Assembly (NCBI GenBank): GCA_030533085.1
Contig: JAUNJZ010000003.1
Location: 1-64,000 of the forward strand
From: Synergistaceae bacterium
GTDB taxonomy: Bacteria; Synergistota; Synergistia; Synergistales; Synergistaceae
Direction of reading: 5' to 3'
Length of the DNA: 64,000 bases
Shown here piece after piece: positions 34,660 to 42,844 of this stretch. Numbering within the stretch: position 1 is the first letter of the stretch; every line of letters starts with the position of its first letter. The notes beneath the pieces are model-generated. The model was not told the DNA's origin, did not search any database, and was given only the letters and a program-made list of their open reading frames with translations. Position numbers and translations under genes: made by a program.

Positions 34660-36195
34660 TTATAGCTCCCTTATCCCTTTCAGTCCGGCAAACAGCTCCT
34701 TCATCGGCCCCGCAAGCAGGCGCTGGCGCTCGTCGAATATCTTTCTGTATATGGCGGCGTTTTTCGCGTCCGGCTCAAAACGGCCTCGGAAGCTTATCCA
34801 CTCCCGCATCGTCTCTTCTATGTCGTCGATATCGCCGACGGCATAGGCCGCCACCGCTACGTCGGCCATCAGCCCGCCCTCGCTTCGCGTGGGTATGTTG
34901 TACGCCCCGCCCAGAATATCGGCCTTTATCTGCGTCCAGAGAGGGCTTTTGCTGCCCCCCTCGGTGCCGATTATTTCATTCAGCGGAATGCCGCAGTCGC
35001 GGTATATCTTTATCATCTGCGCGTATTCAAAGGCGATGGCTTCAAGTATCGAACGCCACATCGCGGCGCGGTCGCTCGCGCCGAAGAGTCCGAGAAAGGC
35101 TCCGCAGGCGCCGGGCATATCAGGCCCCGCCCCCTGCAAATATGGATAAAATAAAAGCCCGCGGGAGCCGGCCGGAACGTCGGCGGCCAGCGTGTCCATC
35201 TCAGCGTAGAACATCGGGTCTCCTGCGCGGCTGGCGACGCTGTCGCGGAACCAGCGCAGCGAGAGGCCGCCCGCCCGTATCATGCTCCAGTAGAAATATG
35301 AATTTTCAAGAGTGCCTGTGGCGAACATCATGCCGGGAGCTTCCGTGATGCGTCTGTCCGGCCCTTCCACCGCCACTGCGAATATGGAGGCCGTTCCGGC
35401 CACGTCGGTCGCAAGTCCAGGCTCCAGCAGACCGGAGGCAAGCGCTGACTGCATTGTGTCGCCGGCTCCGGCCGCTATCGGGATCCCGGCGGGCAGCCCC
35501 ATCTTCTCCGCCTCTTCGGGGCAGAGGAAGCCTACGACGTCCCAGGGCTTGACGATGCGCGGCAATATCTCCATCGGTATGCCGAGCGCCTGCATCTGGC
35601 GGCGAGACCATCTGCGTTCGCGCGCGTCGTAGCCTATCAGCCAGCCGGACATCGTGGCCCAGTCAAGAAAGGCTTTGTCGGCTTCCAGACCGGCCAGCGT
35701 TCCCAGCACGAATGGGCCGTTGTTGACGACCTTTACGGCCCTTTCTCCGAAGCCTTTATAATGATTGATGAACCAGCGCAGTATCATCGGCGGCATAAAT
35801 TCGTCAACGATGGCGTTGGCGCTCTCCTTGACCCACAGAGGCTCCACATGCTCGCGAACCCACCGCGCCTCGCCGCTCGCCCTGTTGTCGAGATAAGGGA
35901 CGAAGGGGGTCACGGGCTGCCATTTTTCATCTATGCCGACGATGCCGCAGATTATGCCGCTCGCCGATATCGCGCGGATCTCGGCCGGATTGACGCCGGA
36001 TTTCGCAAGGCACTCGCGCACACCTTCGCGCACATTCTCCACGAAGCCGTTAGCGTCCATCTCAGCCCAGCCGGGGCGCGGATATGATATTTTATTTTCG
36101 CGGTAGGCCTCGGCCACCCGCGTGGAATCGAGGCTGTACAGCGCGGTTTTCGTTCCCATCGTGCCGCAGTCGAAGGCGATGTAATACTTTCCCAT
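34660..36195 (-). CDS. FGGY-family sugar kinase (xylulokinase-like)
   Basis: A 511-aa FGGY kinase. It begins YYIAFDCGTMGTKTALYSL (phosphate 1 loop), has PYLDNRASGEARWV near residue 100, AAGAGDTMQSALASGLL and DVAGTASIFA in the middle, and IGTEGGSKSPLWTQIKADILG near 415. The EGGSKSPLW block and length fit xylulokinase and gluconokinase relatives; the sugar is not certain. A C45 peptidase gene precedes it by 12 bases and they are probably co-transcribed. The second FGGY signature is present, so the enzyme looks intact. Confidence 0.85.
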   Translation of the reverse strand: MGKYYIAFDCGTMGTKTALYSLDSTRVAEAYRENKISYPRPGWAEMDANGFVENVREGVRECLAKSGVNPAEIRAISASGIICGIVGIDEKWQPVTPFVPYLDNRASGEARWVREHVEPLWVKESANAIVDEFMPPMILRWFINHYKGFGERAVKVVNNGPFVLGTLAGLEADKAFLDWATMSGWLIGYDARERRWSRRQMQALGIPMEILPRIVKPWDVVGFLCPEEAEKMGLPAGIPIAAGAGDTMQSALASGLLEPGLATDVAGTASIFAVAVEGPDRRITEAPGMMFATGTLENSYFYWSMIRAGGLSLRWFRDSVASRAGDPMFYAEMDTLAADVPAGSRGLLFYPYLQGAGPDMPGACGAFLGLFGASDRAAMWRSILEAIAFEYAQMIKIYRDCGIPLNEIIGTEGGSKSPLWTQIKADILGGAYNIPTRSEGGLMADVAVAAYAVGDIDDIEETMREWISFRGRFEPDAKNAAIYRKIFDERQRLLAGPMKELFAGLKGIREL

Positions 36196-36207
36196 ACCGT
36201 CTTTCTC

Positions 36208-37305
36208 CTATTCCTCCCGCGGCCGCAGCAGGGCGCGCATGTCTATGAAGCTCCAATCCTGGCTGCCGGGTATCTTGAACCACATTTCGTAGCGTCCCGG
36301 AACGACGACGAGCTGATAAAGCGTCATATCCGTAGTCGCCCCCAGCTCTTCGAGCTTCGTATCCATTATGTTTTTCATTACCTTTTCGTTGATCGTCCCC
36401 TTGAAATGTTTGGCGAGCGAGAGCAGATTCTGCCGGCGGGAGCGCGTCATCCAGAATGTCTTGTCGTCGGGGCGGGGCAGCCCCCATGAAAATTCCGTAA
36501 AATGGTTGGTTAGCACCGTCAGGCCGTGACGGGAGTGCGACTCGCGGCGTTTGACCTCGAAGACGGGCCACTCGAAGCAGCGCGCCGTCTGTCCGTCGGC
36601 CACTCCGACGATGTAGGCGAAGTTTGCCCGAGTCGTCTGGAAGAAGCTCTCCATCTCGTCAAGCGTGGAGCTGTCGAGCAGGAAGCTGAAAAGCTCCGCC
36701 ACAGCGGGAACGCGGCTGTCGTACCAGAGCGCGCCGCCGGAGGGCATACCGTTGTTCAGTTCGAGGAATATCCCCTTTTCGTTCATTCCGTTGACGGCAT
36801 ATATCTCGCCGGCATATCCGAGCGTCGCGACGGCGAGGGCGCCGTCTCCCGGATGGAAGCAGGCCAGAAGCAGGTCGTCGTCAAACTCTCTGAACCACGG
36901 GAGGTAATCGTAGTTGCGTCCGTATACCAGCGCTCCGTCGGCGTAATCTCCCCACGCGGCGATGCCGGAGCACTGCTGCGAGAGCGCAGCCGAGGCTATC
37001 ACCTCCAGCGCGTTGACCAGCTTCAGCTCTTCCTGCGAGAGGCCGGAGCTTTCGCTCATCCCGCGCAGCAGCTCCTTGAGCCTGTATGGGAAGTTCGCGA
37101 AAAATTTTTCCGCCTGCGCCCTGAGCATGGTCGGCTCTGACGCTTCTGCCATCAGCCTGCCGAGGATCGCCCTTTCGTAGATATCCCGCAGCTCGCCCGC
37201 CATCAGCGCGCCGTACTGACGCCCCATCTCCCGCCATGTGCCGTGCAGGTCGATGACGCTGAGCTTGCCATTCTTTACCTTTGAGCCTTTTTCAAAAGTT
37301 TCCAA
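36208..37305 (-). CDS. C45-family peptidase (acyl-CoA:6-APA acyltransferase-like)
   Basis: A 365-aa Ntn-hydrolase-type protein of peptidase family C45. The likely nucleophile is the Cys of SQQCSGIAAWG, followed by YGRNYDYLPW; later blocks are GEIYAVNGMNEKGIFLELNN and TVLTNHF. C45 proenzymes cleave themselves before that cysteine, leaving it as the N-terminus. Members hydrolyse or exchange amide bonds; the substrate is unknown. TTG at 37305 is chosen because GGGGAGGG lies seven bases upstream; TTG at 37329 is possible. It is paired with the sugar kinase gene downstream. Confidence 0.8.
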   Translation of the reverse strand: METFEKGSKVKNGKLSVIDLHGTWREMGRQYGALMAGELRDIYERAILGRLMAEASEPTMLRAQAEKFFANFPYRLKELLRGMSESSGLSQEELKLVNALEVIASAALSQQCSGIAAWGDYADGALVYGRNYDYLPWFREFDDDLLLACFHPGDGALAVATLGYAGEIYAVNGMNEKGIFLELNNGMPSGGALWYDSRVPAVAELFSFLLDSSTLDEMESFFQTTRANFAYIVGVADGQTARCFEWPVFEVKRRESHSRHGLTVLTNHFTEFSWGLPRPDDKTFWMTRSRRQNLLSLAKHFKGTINEKVMKNIMDTKLEELGATTDMTLYQLVVVPGRYEMWFKIPGSQDWSFIDMRALLRPREE

Positions 37306-37407
37306 AATTCGCCCTCCCCTCTTTGCCAATTCCTGTTATATTATACACTGGCAGTGTTTCTAAAAGATATGCATATTTAGTAATTATCACGGACGGAGGC
37401 GTTTTTT

Positions 37408-38130
37408 ATGGCAGAAAAGATCTCGATGCCGGAGGTTTATGAAACAATAGATAAAAATCAGGAACGGCTGCGGCGCTATGTCTCGCTGCTGATAAAGGCG
37501 AACGAGAAGGCTCGTCTGACTGGCCCGTCAGACGAGGAGAGCCTATGGAATGGGCATATCGTGGACTGCGCCTTTTCTCTGCCGCTGCTGCCGGAGCGGG
37601 GCAGGGTGATCGACGTGGGAACGGGGGGTGGGCTGCCCGGCATCGTTTGGGCGATATGCCGCCCCGATTTGCAGGTTACGCTGCTGGACAGCATCACGCG
37701 CAAATGCGCGCTCGTGGATAAGATCGCCTCGACGATGGGGCTGGCAAATGTTTCGGTGATATGCTCGCGCTCAGAGGATTACGCGAAGGAGCAATTTGAA
37801 AAATTCGACGCTGCGGCCGCCCGCGCCGTCTGCGCAGCCGGAATGCTGGCGGAATATCTTACCCCCTTCGTGAGAAAGAAGGGGCGTCTGCTTGCGCTCA
37901 AGGGGCCGAGAATCCATGAGGAGCTAGAGGAAACAGGCGGCCGCTGGGACCTTCTCGGACTCTCTCAGCCCCGCCTCGTCCCTTACGAGCTCGGCGACAT
38001 GCAAAGATTCGTCGTGCTATGGGAGAAGAAAAGCCCCACCCCCAAAGGGCTGCCGCGCAGGCCCGGCATGGCGGAGAAGTTTCCGCTGCTGAAAAAGGAA
38101 AAGGGGCGGCCCGCCGCGCTGAAAGCGTAG
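37408..38130 (+). CDS. rsmG: 16S rRNA (guanine-527-N7)-methyltransferase
   Basis: RsmG (GidB) methylates G527 of 16S rRNA using SAM. The 240-aa protein has NEKARLTGPSDEESLWNGHIVDCAFSLPLLP, the SAM-binding VIDVGTGGGLPGIVWAI, and VTLLDSITRKCALVDKIA. The stretch AAARAVCAAGMLAEYLTPFV contains the RAV(A) motif. It lies alone on the plus strand, divergent from the C45 gene across 102 bases. The C-terminal 25 residues are basic and unlike the family core. Confidence 0.94.
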   Translation: MAEKISMPEVYETIDKNQERLRRYVSLLIKANEKARLTGPSDEESLWNGHIVDCAFSLPLLPERGRVIDVGTGGGLPGIVWAICRPDLQVTLLDSITRKCALVDKIASTMGLANVSVICSRSEDYAKEQFEKFDAAAARAVCAAGMLAEYLTPFVRKKGRLLALKGPRIHEELEETGGRWDLLGLSQPRLVPYELGDMQRFVVLWEKKSPTPKGLPRRPGMAEKFPLLKKEKGRPAALKA

Positions 38131-38177
38131 CGGACCGCCGCCGGTCTGTCGGATATGTTCAGTAAACGCCCTTTATT

Positions 38178-39587
38178 CTATGGCTTGACGAGAGGCAGCT
38201 CCGGGTTGCCCGCCCAGGCCTGGAAGCCCGCGTCGTAATTCTGGCTCTTCAGGAAGCCGGCATAGCGCAGCAGCATCGTCACGAAGGCGGAGCGGACTCC
38301 GGCCGTGTCGTAGACGACGATTTCATTATCCGGCGTGATTCCGCGCGACGCCATCAGCGACCTTACCTCGTCGGGGGTCTTGAATTTTCCGTCCTGAGTT
38401 ACAAACTCCTCGCGGGAGATATTCAGCGCTCCGGGAAGATGTCCCGCGCGCTTTTCCTGGAAGGGGCGTATCTTTCCGAGGAATTCCGGTTCGGTGCGCA
38501 CGTCGACGATAGCAAGCCCGGGCTTGCCCATATTGTCGTTTATCCACTCCGTGGCGACCACGTAGTTAGGCGCGTATTTGTCCAGCTTAAAGGCTGCGGC
38601 TTTGTTCGTATGCTTGTCCTTCACAACCTTGCCGCCGGCGCTCCGCCACGCGCCGATGCCTCCCTCGAGCATCTTCGCGTTTTTGATGCCGGCCTGACGC
38701 AGAACCCAGACGGTCCAGCCGCTCTGCCCCCAGCCGCCGGCGTCGCAGTAGGCTACGACGGTTTTCGAGCCGTTGATCCCGAGCGCGCCGAGGCGCTTCG
38801 CCATTGTCGCGGCGGGCCACACCACACCCCATTTTTCCGTCCCCTGTTTTGTGTTTACGTTGGCGAAATATGTCCACGGCGCGTTGACGGCTCCGGGAAT
38901 ATGTCCGCCGGCGTAGAGGCTGTCAGGGCGGGAATCTACCAGTATGACCTTTGAGATGTTGGCCTTGAGCCAATCCACCGTCACTATCAGGCTGTCCGGG
39001 GTTTCAGCCTCGCCGGGAGCCATCGGAGAGGGGGATATAGGTCTGCCTGCCGGCAGCTCCGCGCCGCCTCCCGCAGGCTGCGGCTGAACCGGCGCCGCGA
39101 CCGGCTGAGGCGCTTTCGTCTCTGTGTCGGAGGGGATCTGAACCGGCTGCGGCTGAGCGGGCTGCTGCTGAACAGGCTGTGCCGGAGCTGCCGTCGTCGG
39201 CTCGGCCGGCTGCGGCGCATTCTGCTGCGCCGGCGCGTCTACTACGCCTCTGTTATTGGGCGACGCTTCGCTTTCCTTTGCCGCCTTTTCGGCCTCTTCC
39301 TTTGCTATCTGGTCGAGAACCGCCGTGGCCGGATTTTCTTTGTTTTCCTTATCGGCGCTTTCTTTATTGGCCGGAGCGGATTCCGCAGGAGCTTTCTCTT
39401 CCGGCTTTGTCTCCGGCGCTTTATCCGCCGTCTTATTTTTATTCGCCTCTTTGTTGGCCTGCACCTGCGCCAAAATCGAATCGGAGGCGGAAGAGCCGTC
39501 GCCCGCGCCGTCGTTCGTCGCGGCGACTGAGGCCGTCGCTCCCATAATCAATGACGCGGCGAGCGTCATAACCAAAAACTTCTTCAT
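38178..39587 (-). CDS. Exported tandem-rhodanese sulfurtransferase
   Basis: A 469-aa protein with a signal peptide (residues 1-23, MKKFLVMTL to ASVAA), a long low-complexity linker (about 25-180; Ala/Glu/Lys-rich, then Pro/Gln-rich), and two rhodanese domains. The first has VILVDSRPDSLYAGGHIPGA and the active-site loop VVAYCDAGGWG with Cys. The second has AIVDVRTEPEFLGK but its loop reads VVYDTAGVRS with no Cys, so it is probably structural. Likely a periplasmic or surface-bound sulfur carrier. ATG at 39587 follows AAAGGA. Confidence 0.87.
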   Translation of the reverse strand: MKKFLVMTLAASLIMGATASVAATNDGAGDGSSASDSILAQVQANKEANKNKTADKAPETKPEEKAPAESAPANKESADKENKENPATAVLDQIAKEEAEKAAKESEASPNNRGVVDAPAQQNAPQPAEPTTAAPAQPVQQQPAQPQPVQIPSDTETKAPQPVAAPVQPQPAGGGAELPAGRPISPSPMAPGEAETPDSLIVTVDWLKANISKVILVDSRPDSLYAGGHIPGAVNAPWTYFANVNTKQGTEKWGVVWPAATMAKRLGALGINGSKTVVAYCDAGGWGQSGWTVWVLRQAGIKNAKMLEGGIGAWRSAGGKVVKDKHTNKAAAFKLDKYAPNYVVATEWINDNMGKPGLAIVDVRTEPEFLGKIRPFQEKRAGHLPGALNISREEFVTQDGKFKTPDEVRSLMASRGITPDNEIVVYDTAGVRSAFVTMLLRYAGFLKSQNYDAGFQAWAGNPELPLVKP

Positions 39588-39660
39588 TGTACCATTCCTT
39601 TCTTTTTCCGTATCAAAAGCCGCGCCGCGGCCTCTGTACAAACTTCTCCCATCGAATCGG

Positions 39661-39669
39661 ATTATATCA
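39661..39669 (-). promoter_or_regulatory. Extended -10 promoter of the rhodanese gene
   Basis: TGATATAAT (39669-39661, minus strand) fits TGnTATAAT and lies about 75 bases before the start codon at 39587. This suggests the gene has a transcript of its own, apart from the lipid A operon. Confidence 0.5.
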
Positions 39670-39685
39670 TATATCCTCCCCGACG

Positions 39686-40858
39686 TTACTTCCAGTTGTC
39701 GTATATCCAGCGCGCTGCTCTGCGCGCTTCGTTGAATTCCTCCGCCATTTCCTCCGCTTCACGGGAGGGTGGCCCTTCGCGGCGCACGCGGAGCCAGTCT
39801 CTGTAGTCTATCAGTACGCCGTTGCGTGCGAAATGGTCAAATACGAGGTCGAATCTTGGTATTCCCCAAAGCATATTCGGAGCCAGAGCGCCCGAGTTTA
39901 CCAGCGAAGCTGTGAGGCGCTGCAGCCATCCTTTGAAGCCTCCCCTGTGCCCAACGCGCAGCAGCACCGCGCGGTGGCCTCCGGTTATCGTCTCCGATAC
40001 CATGTTTACGGAGTCCTCTGTGCAGAATACTTCTGTGGAGAAGCCGAGCATCGCGGGTATCGGGTTGAAGTCATCCTCTGAGGCGACGAGCAGATATCTG
40101 ACGGAGGGTGAGTGCGCCGCCAGCGCTTTGACCGTTTTCACGGCGGCCTCTCCTGTGCGCCGCGAAGTGGTTATGTAGACGTCCGCGCCGCTGTGCTGCG
40201 CGAGGTTCAATATCTGTCCCAGCTGTTTTTTTACCCATTCCGGCGTTATCACGTAGTTCGCGTCGTCCCCGCCGATGAGTATGGACCATATTTCCTCCGA
40301 TTCGGAGGGATATTCCGCGAGCAGCGCCCGCGCCTCTTTTTCAAGATTTTCCTTTATCACGAAGTTCGGAGAGCCGAGCGTGACAAGAATGTTCGGCTTG
40401 CGCTCCGGGTAGTCATGTTCTGGAACGATGGCGAAGTCGAAGGGCTCCGTCCCGATCGTGCCGGGGGTCATTATCGTAGCGCAGGCGCAGCGCCAGATAT
40501 ATCCGAGGGCGATATTGTACGGCGCGGGAGTGCTGCCGGCCGATATTATCAGCGCCGTTCCGGAGCCTTCCTGTATGTTGCGCTCCGCGAACCACTGGCC
40601 GACGCGGCGTATCAGCGCGTCCCCGTCGGAGGCGGCGAGCCAGTCGCGGGCGTCGCGCCGCGTGCCTCCCGCCAGAGCCTTCGCGGCCGCCTTGGAGCGC
40701 GCTTTGGCCGTTCCGCTGAGAAGCGGAACCTCCGTCTCAAGCAGCTCCGCCCCGGTCAGCTCCGCGAGCCAGTGGGCCACTCCGCGGCTCTGGTTGACAT
40801 GGCCGCGTATGCCGTCGCTCAGTATGACTATGACCCTGAGTGCGCAGCCTCCGCTCAT
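39686..40858 (-). CDS. ELM1-like protein (DUF1022), probable GT-B fold
   Basis: A 390-aa protein of the ELM1/DUF1022 family: RVIVILSDGIRGHVNQSRGVAHWLAELTGAELLETEVPLL, LIISAGSTPAPYNIALGY, KPNILVTLGSPNFVIKE, WSILIGGDDANYVITPEWV and FNPIPAMLGFSTEVFCTEDSVNMVSETITGGHRAVLL. The layout resembles GT-B glycosyltransferases. Named after a plant mitochondrial fission factor, the bacterial members usually sit in LPS gene sets and have no firm function. Its ATG overlaps the kdsB stop (ATGA), tying it to the Kdo operon, so a role in modifying Kdo-lipid A or the inner core is likely. Confidence 0.75.
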   Translation of the reverse strand: MSGGCALRVIVILSDGIRGHVNQSRGVAHWLAELTGAELLETEVPLLSGTAKARSKAAAKALAGGTRRDARDWLAASDGDALIRRVGQWFAERNIQEGSGTALIISAGSTPAPYNIALGYIWRCACATIMTPGTIGTEPFDFAIVPEHDYPERKPNILVTLGSPNFVIKENLEKEARALLAEYPSESEEIWSILIGGDDANYVITPEWVKKQLGQILNLAQHSGADVYITTSRRTGEAAVKTVKALAAHSPSVRYLLVASEDDFNPIPAMLGFSTEVFCTEDSVNMVSETITGGHRAVLLRVGHRGGFKGWLQRLTASLVNSGALAPNMLWGIPRFDLVFDHFARNGVLIDYRDWLRVRREGPPSREAEEMAEEFNEARRAARWIYDNWK

Positions 40859-41610
40859 TTTCCTTCGCTTTTCCTCCGCGCGTATATTTTCCGCACCGCC
40901 TCAAGGTCTTCCTGCGTGTTGACGTTAGGTCCCTCCGAGGGATATTTTGTCGGTATGACCGCCATCGAATAGCCATGTTCGAGTATGCGCAGCTGTTCAA
41001 GGCTCTCCGTCTGCATCAGCGGCGTCGGCGGCAGCGATACGAATTTCAGCAGAAAATCTTTAGTGAAGGCGTATATGCCGAGATGCTCCCAGACGGAGCA
41101 GCCGCTGTCGTTGCGCCGGAAGGGGATAGGCGAACGGCTGAAGTAGAGCGCCCGTCCGTTCTGCGCGCGCACCACCTTTACGATGTTCGGGTTGTTGAAG
41201 TCTTCATCCTTCGTTATCGGCACGCAGACTGTCGCGGAGTCCGCGGAGGGGTCTGAGGCGAGGCCGTTCGCAAGCTCGCAGAGCATACGCGGGTCAAGCA
41301 TCGGCTCGTCGCCCTGAATGTTTATAACGTAGTCCGTATCCACCTTCGCCGCTATTTCGGCGACGCGGCTCGAACCGTCGGGATGGTCGGCGCGCGTCAT
41401 CAGCACATCTCCGCCGAATTTCTCCGCGGCGTCATATATGCGGTGGTCGTCAGTGGCGATGACGACGCGGAAGAATATGCCGGAGGCCACGGCGCGGCGG
41501 TAGACATGTTCGAGCATCGTCCTGCCGCCTATATCGAGCAGCGGCTTTCCGGGCAGCCGCGACGAGGCGTATCTTGACGGTATCACGCCGAGTATTTTGG
41601 GAGTCGTCAT
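40855..41610 (-). CDS. kdsB: 3-deoxy-manno-octulosonate cytidylyltransferase
   Basis: KdsB activates Kdo to CMP-Kdo for the Kdo transferase. The 251-aa protein begins KILGVIPSRYASSRLPGKPLLDIGG and has VIATDD, THPDGSSR-like ADHPDGSSRVAE, NIQGDEPML and SRSPIPF, which is the family pattern. The length is typical. It is preceded by the 403-aa unknown gene (one-base gap to that stop) and overlaps the ELM1-like gene downstream. Confidence 0.95.
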   Translation of the reverse strand: MTTPKILGVIPSRYASSRLPGKPLLDIGGRTMLEHVYRRAVASGIFFRVVIATDDHRIYDAAEKFGGDVLMTRADHPDGSSRVAEIAAKVDTDYVINIQGDEPMLDPRMLCELANGLASDPSADSATVCVPITKDEDFNNPNIVKVVRAQNGRALYFSRSPIPFRRNDSGCSVWEHLGIYAFTKDFLLKFVSLPPTPLMQTESLEQLRILEHGYSMAVIPTKYPSEGPNVNTQEDLEAVRKIYARRKSEGK

Positions 41611-41611
41611 A

Positions 41612-42823
41612 TCAGTGAGCCGTATTCCATTCCATGAATTTTTTCAGCATCTTTTCGCGGTCAAGCGGCCTGACATTTTTGACTATCCACTCGCGCATCT
41701 CTTTTCCGTCGCCGGTCTCCTGCTTGTAGCTCATGAAGTCGAGGGAGACGGAAAGCTCGTCAGCGACCCTGAGAGCGAATACGGGCCATATCATGCCGAT
41801 GTCCCCTATGACCGGCAGGCTGCCCTCGTGGCGGGCGAATGCCGACATTTCCATGCGGAATGGGATTTTTGATATTTTCGTCTTCGGCAGCCCCTTGTCG
41901 ATAGCCTCCTGTATCATCGACGCTGACTTTTGCAGATCCTGCGCGCGGCGCAGATTTTCGTCGAGGTCGAAGCGTATCAGCGTCTTATCCTTCAGGCTGT
42001 AGACGGGCTGCCCCTGCCACCACGACCATATTCCGTGGCCGGTGTAGCTCTCGAAGGGGCCGTCGTGTATCTCCTGCGTCAGCGCCACGGCCGATTCTAT
42101 TATAACGTCGGCTGAGCCGAGCATTGAGGCGATCCGGCGCGAGCGCTCGGCTATCGGTATGCTGTCTCCCACAGAGAGGCCGACGTGGCCGCCGCCGACA
42201 AGCTGCGGTATCGTCACAAGGACTGGCACGCCCTTTTCCGCACCGGCGCCGAGCATCGTGCGGCTGTCGCAGCCCCAGCCGGCTATCGTCTCAAAGGGCA
42301 GCCCGCTCTGGCGGCTCAGCGAAAGTATCTCCTCCGCTAGCTTCTCCGTGCGCAGCCCCATCGGGTAGGCCATATTCGCGGCGGCCTTTATAACCATATG
42401 CCCTTCGGCCTCATGGCGTTTGGCGAGCAGCTCCCGGTCGAGTATCATTTCCTTTGACAGCTCGTCGAGCTCTTCGTCGCTCATGTCGGTAAATTCAAAG
42501 ACATTTCCGCGCGGCATCCGCTCTTCGTCGAGGCCGAGCTGCGCCGCGCCGCACATCTTCACGCGGTCGAGCGCGCCGCCCATCTCGTGGTTTATCACGG
42601 CGGAGCTTGTCGTAACGCCGTCCACGATGCCCTTGTCTATCAGCTCCGCGATAAGCGTCGTAACGCCCTCGTGGATGTTGGGGCCGCTTCCTGTGACTAC
42701 AGCGACGCGCCCTCCCTTTTTCTTCGCGGCGACGACTTTGGAGATGGCGGCGTCAAGCGTTTCCTTTGAGCGTTCGTCAAGCTCGCTGTAAAATTTCTCT
42801 ATCAACCCGCGGTTTATTGCCAT
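41612..42823 (-). CDS. Conserved protein of unknown function in the Kdo operon
   Basis: I do not recognise this 403-aa soluble protein. It has glycine-rich, nucleotide-site-like blocks: RVAVVTGSGPNIHEGVTTLI, GVTTSSAVINHEMGGALDRV, GWGCDSRTMLGAGAEKGVPVLVTIPQLVGGG and SYTGHGIWSWWQGQPVYSL. The pattern of a Rossmann-like core followed by SAVINHE loosely recalls the deoxyhypusine-synthase superfamily, but this is a guess. No signal peptide or membrane segment. It sits between waaA and kdsB, touching kdsB by a one-base gap, so it is expressed with Kdo activation and transfer. Confidence 0.6.
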   Translation of the reverse strand: MAINRGLIEKFYSELDERSKETLDAAISKVVAAKKKGGRVAVVTGSGPNIHEGVTTLIAELIDKGIVDGVTTSSAVINHEMGGALDRVKMCGAAQLGLDEERMPRGNVFEFTDMSDEELDELSKEMILDRELLAKRHEAEGHMVIKAAANMAYPMGLRTEKLAEEILSLSRQSGLPFETIAGWGCDSRTMLGAGAEKGVPVLVTIPQLVGGGHVGLSVGDSIPIAERSRRIASMLGSADVIIESAVALTQEIHDGPFESYTGHGIWSWWQGQPVYSLKDKTLIRFDLDENLRRAQDLQKSASMIQEAIDKGLPKTKISKIPFRMEMSAFARHEGSLPVIGDIGMIWPVFALRVADELSVSLDFMSYKQETGDGKEMREWIVKNVRPLDREKMLKKFMEWNTAH

Positions 42824-42844
42824 AAACGATTCCTCCCATTGCTT

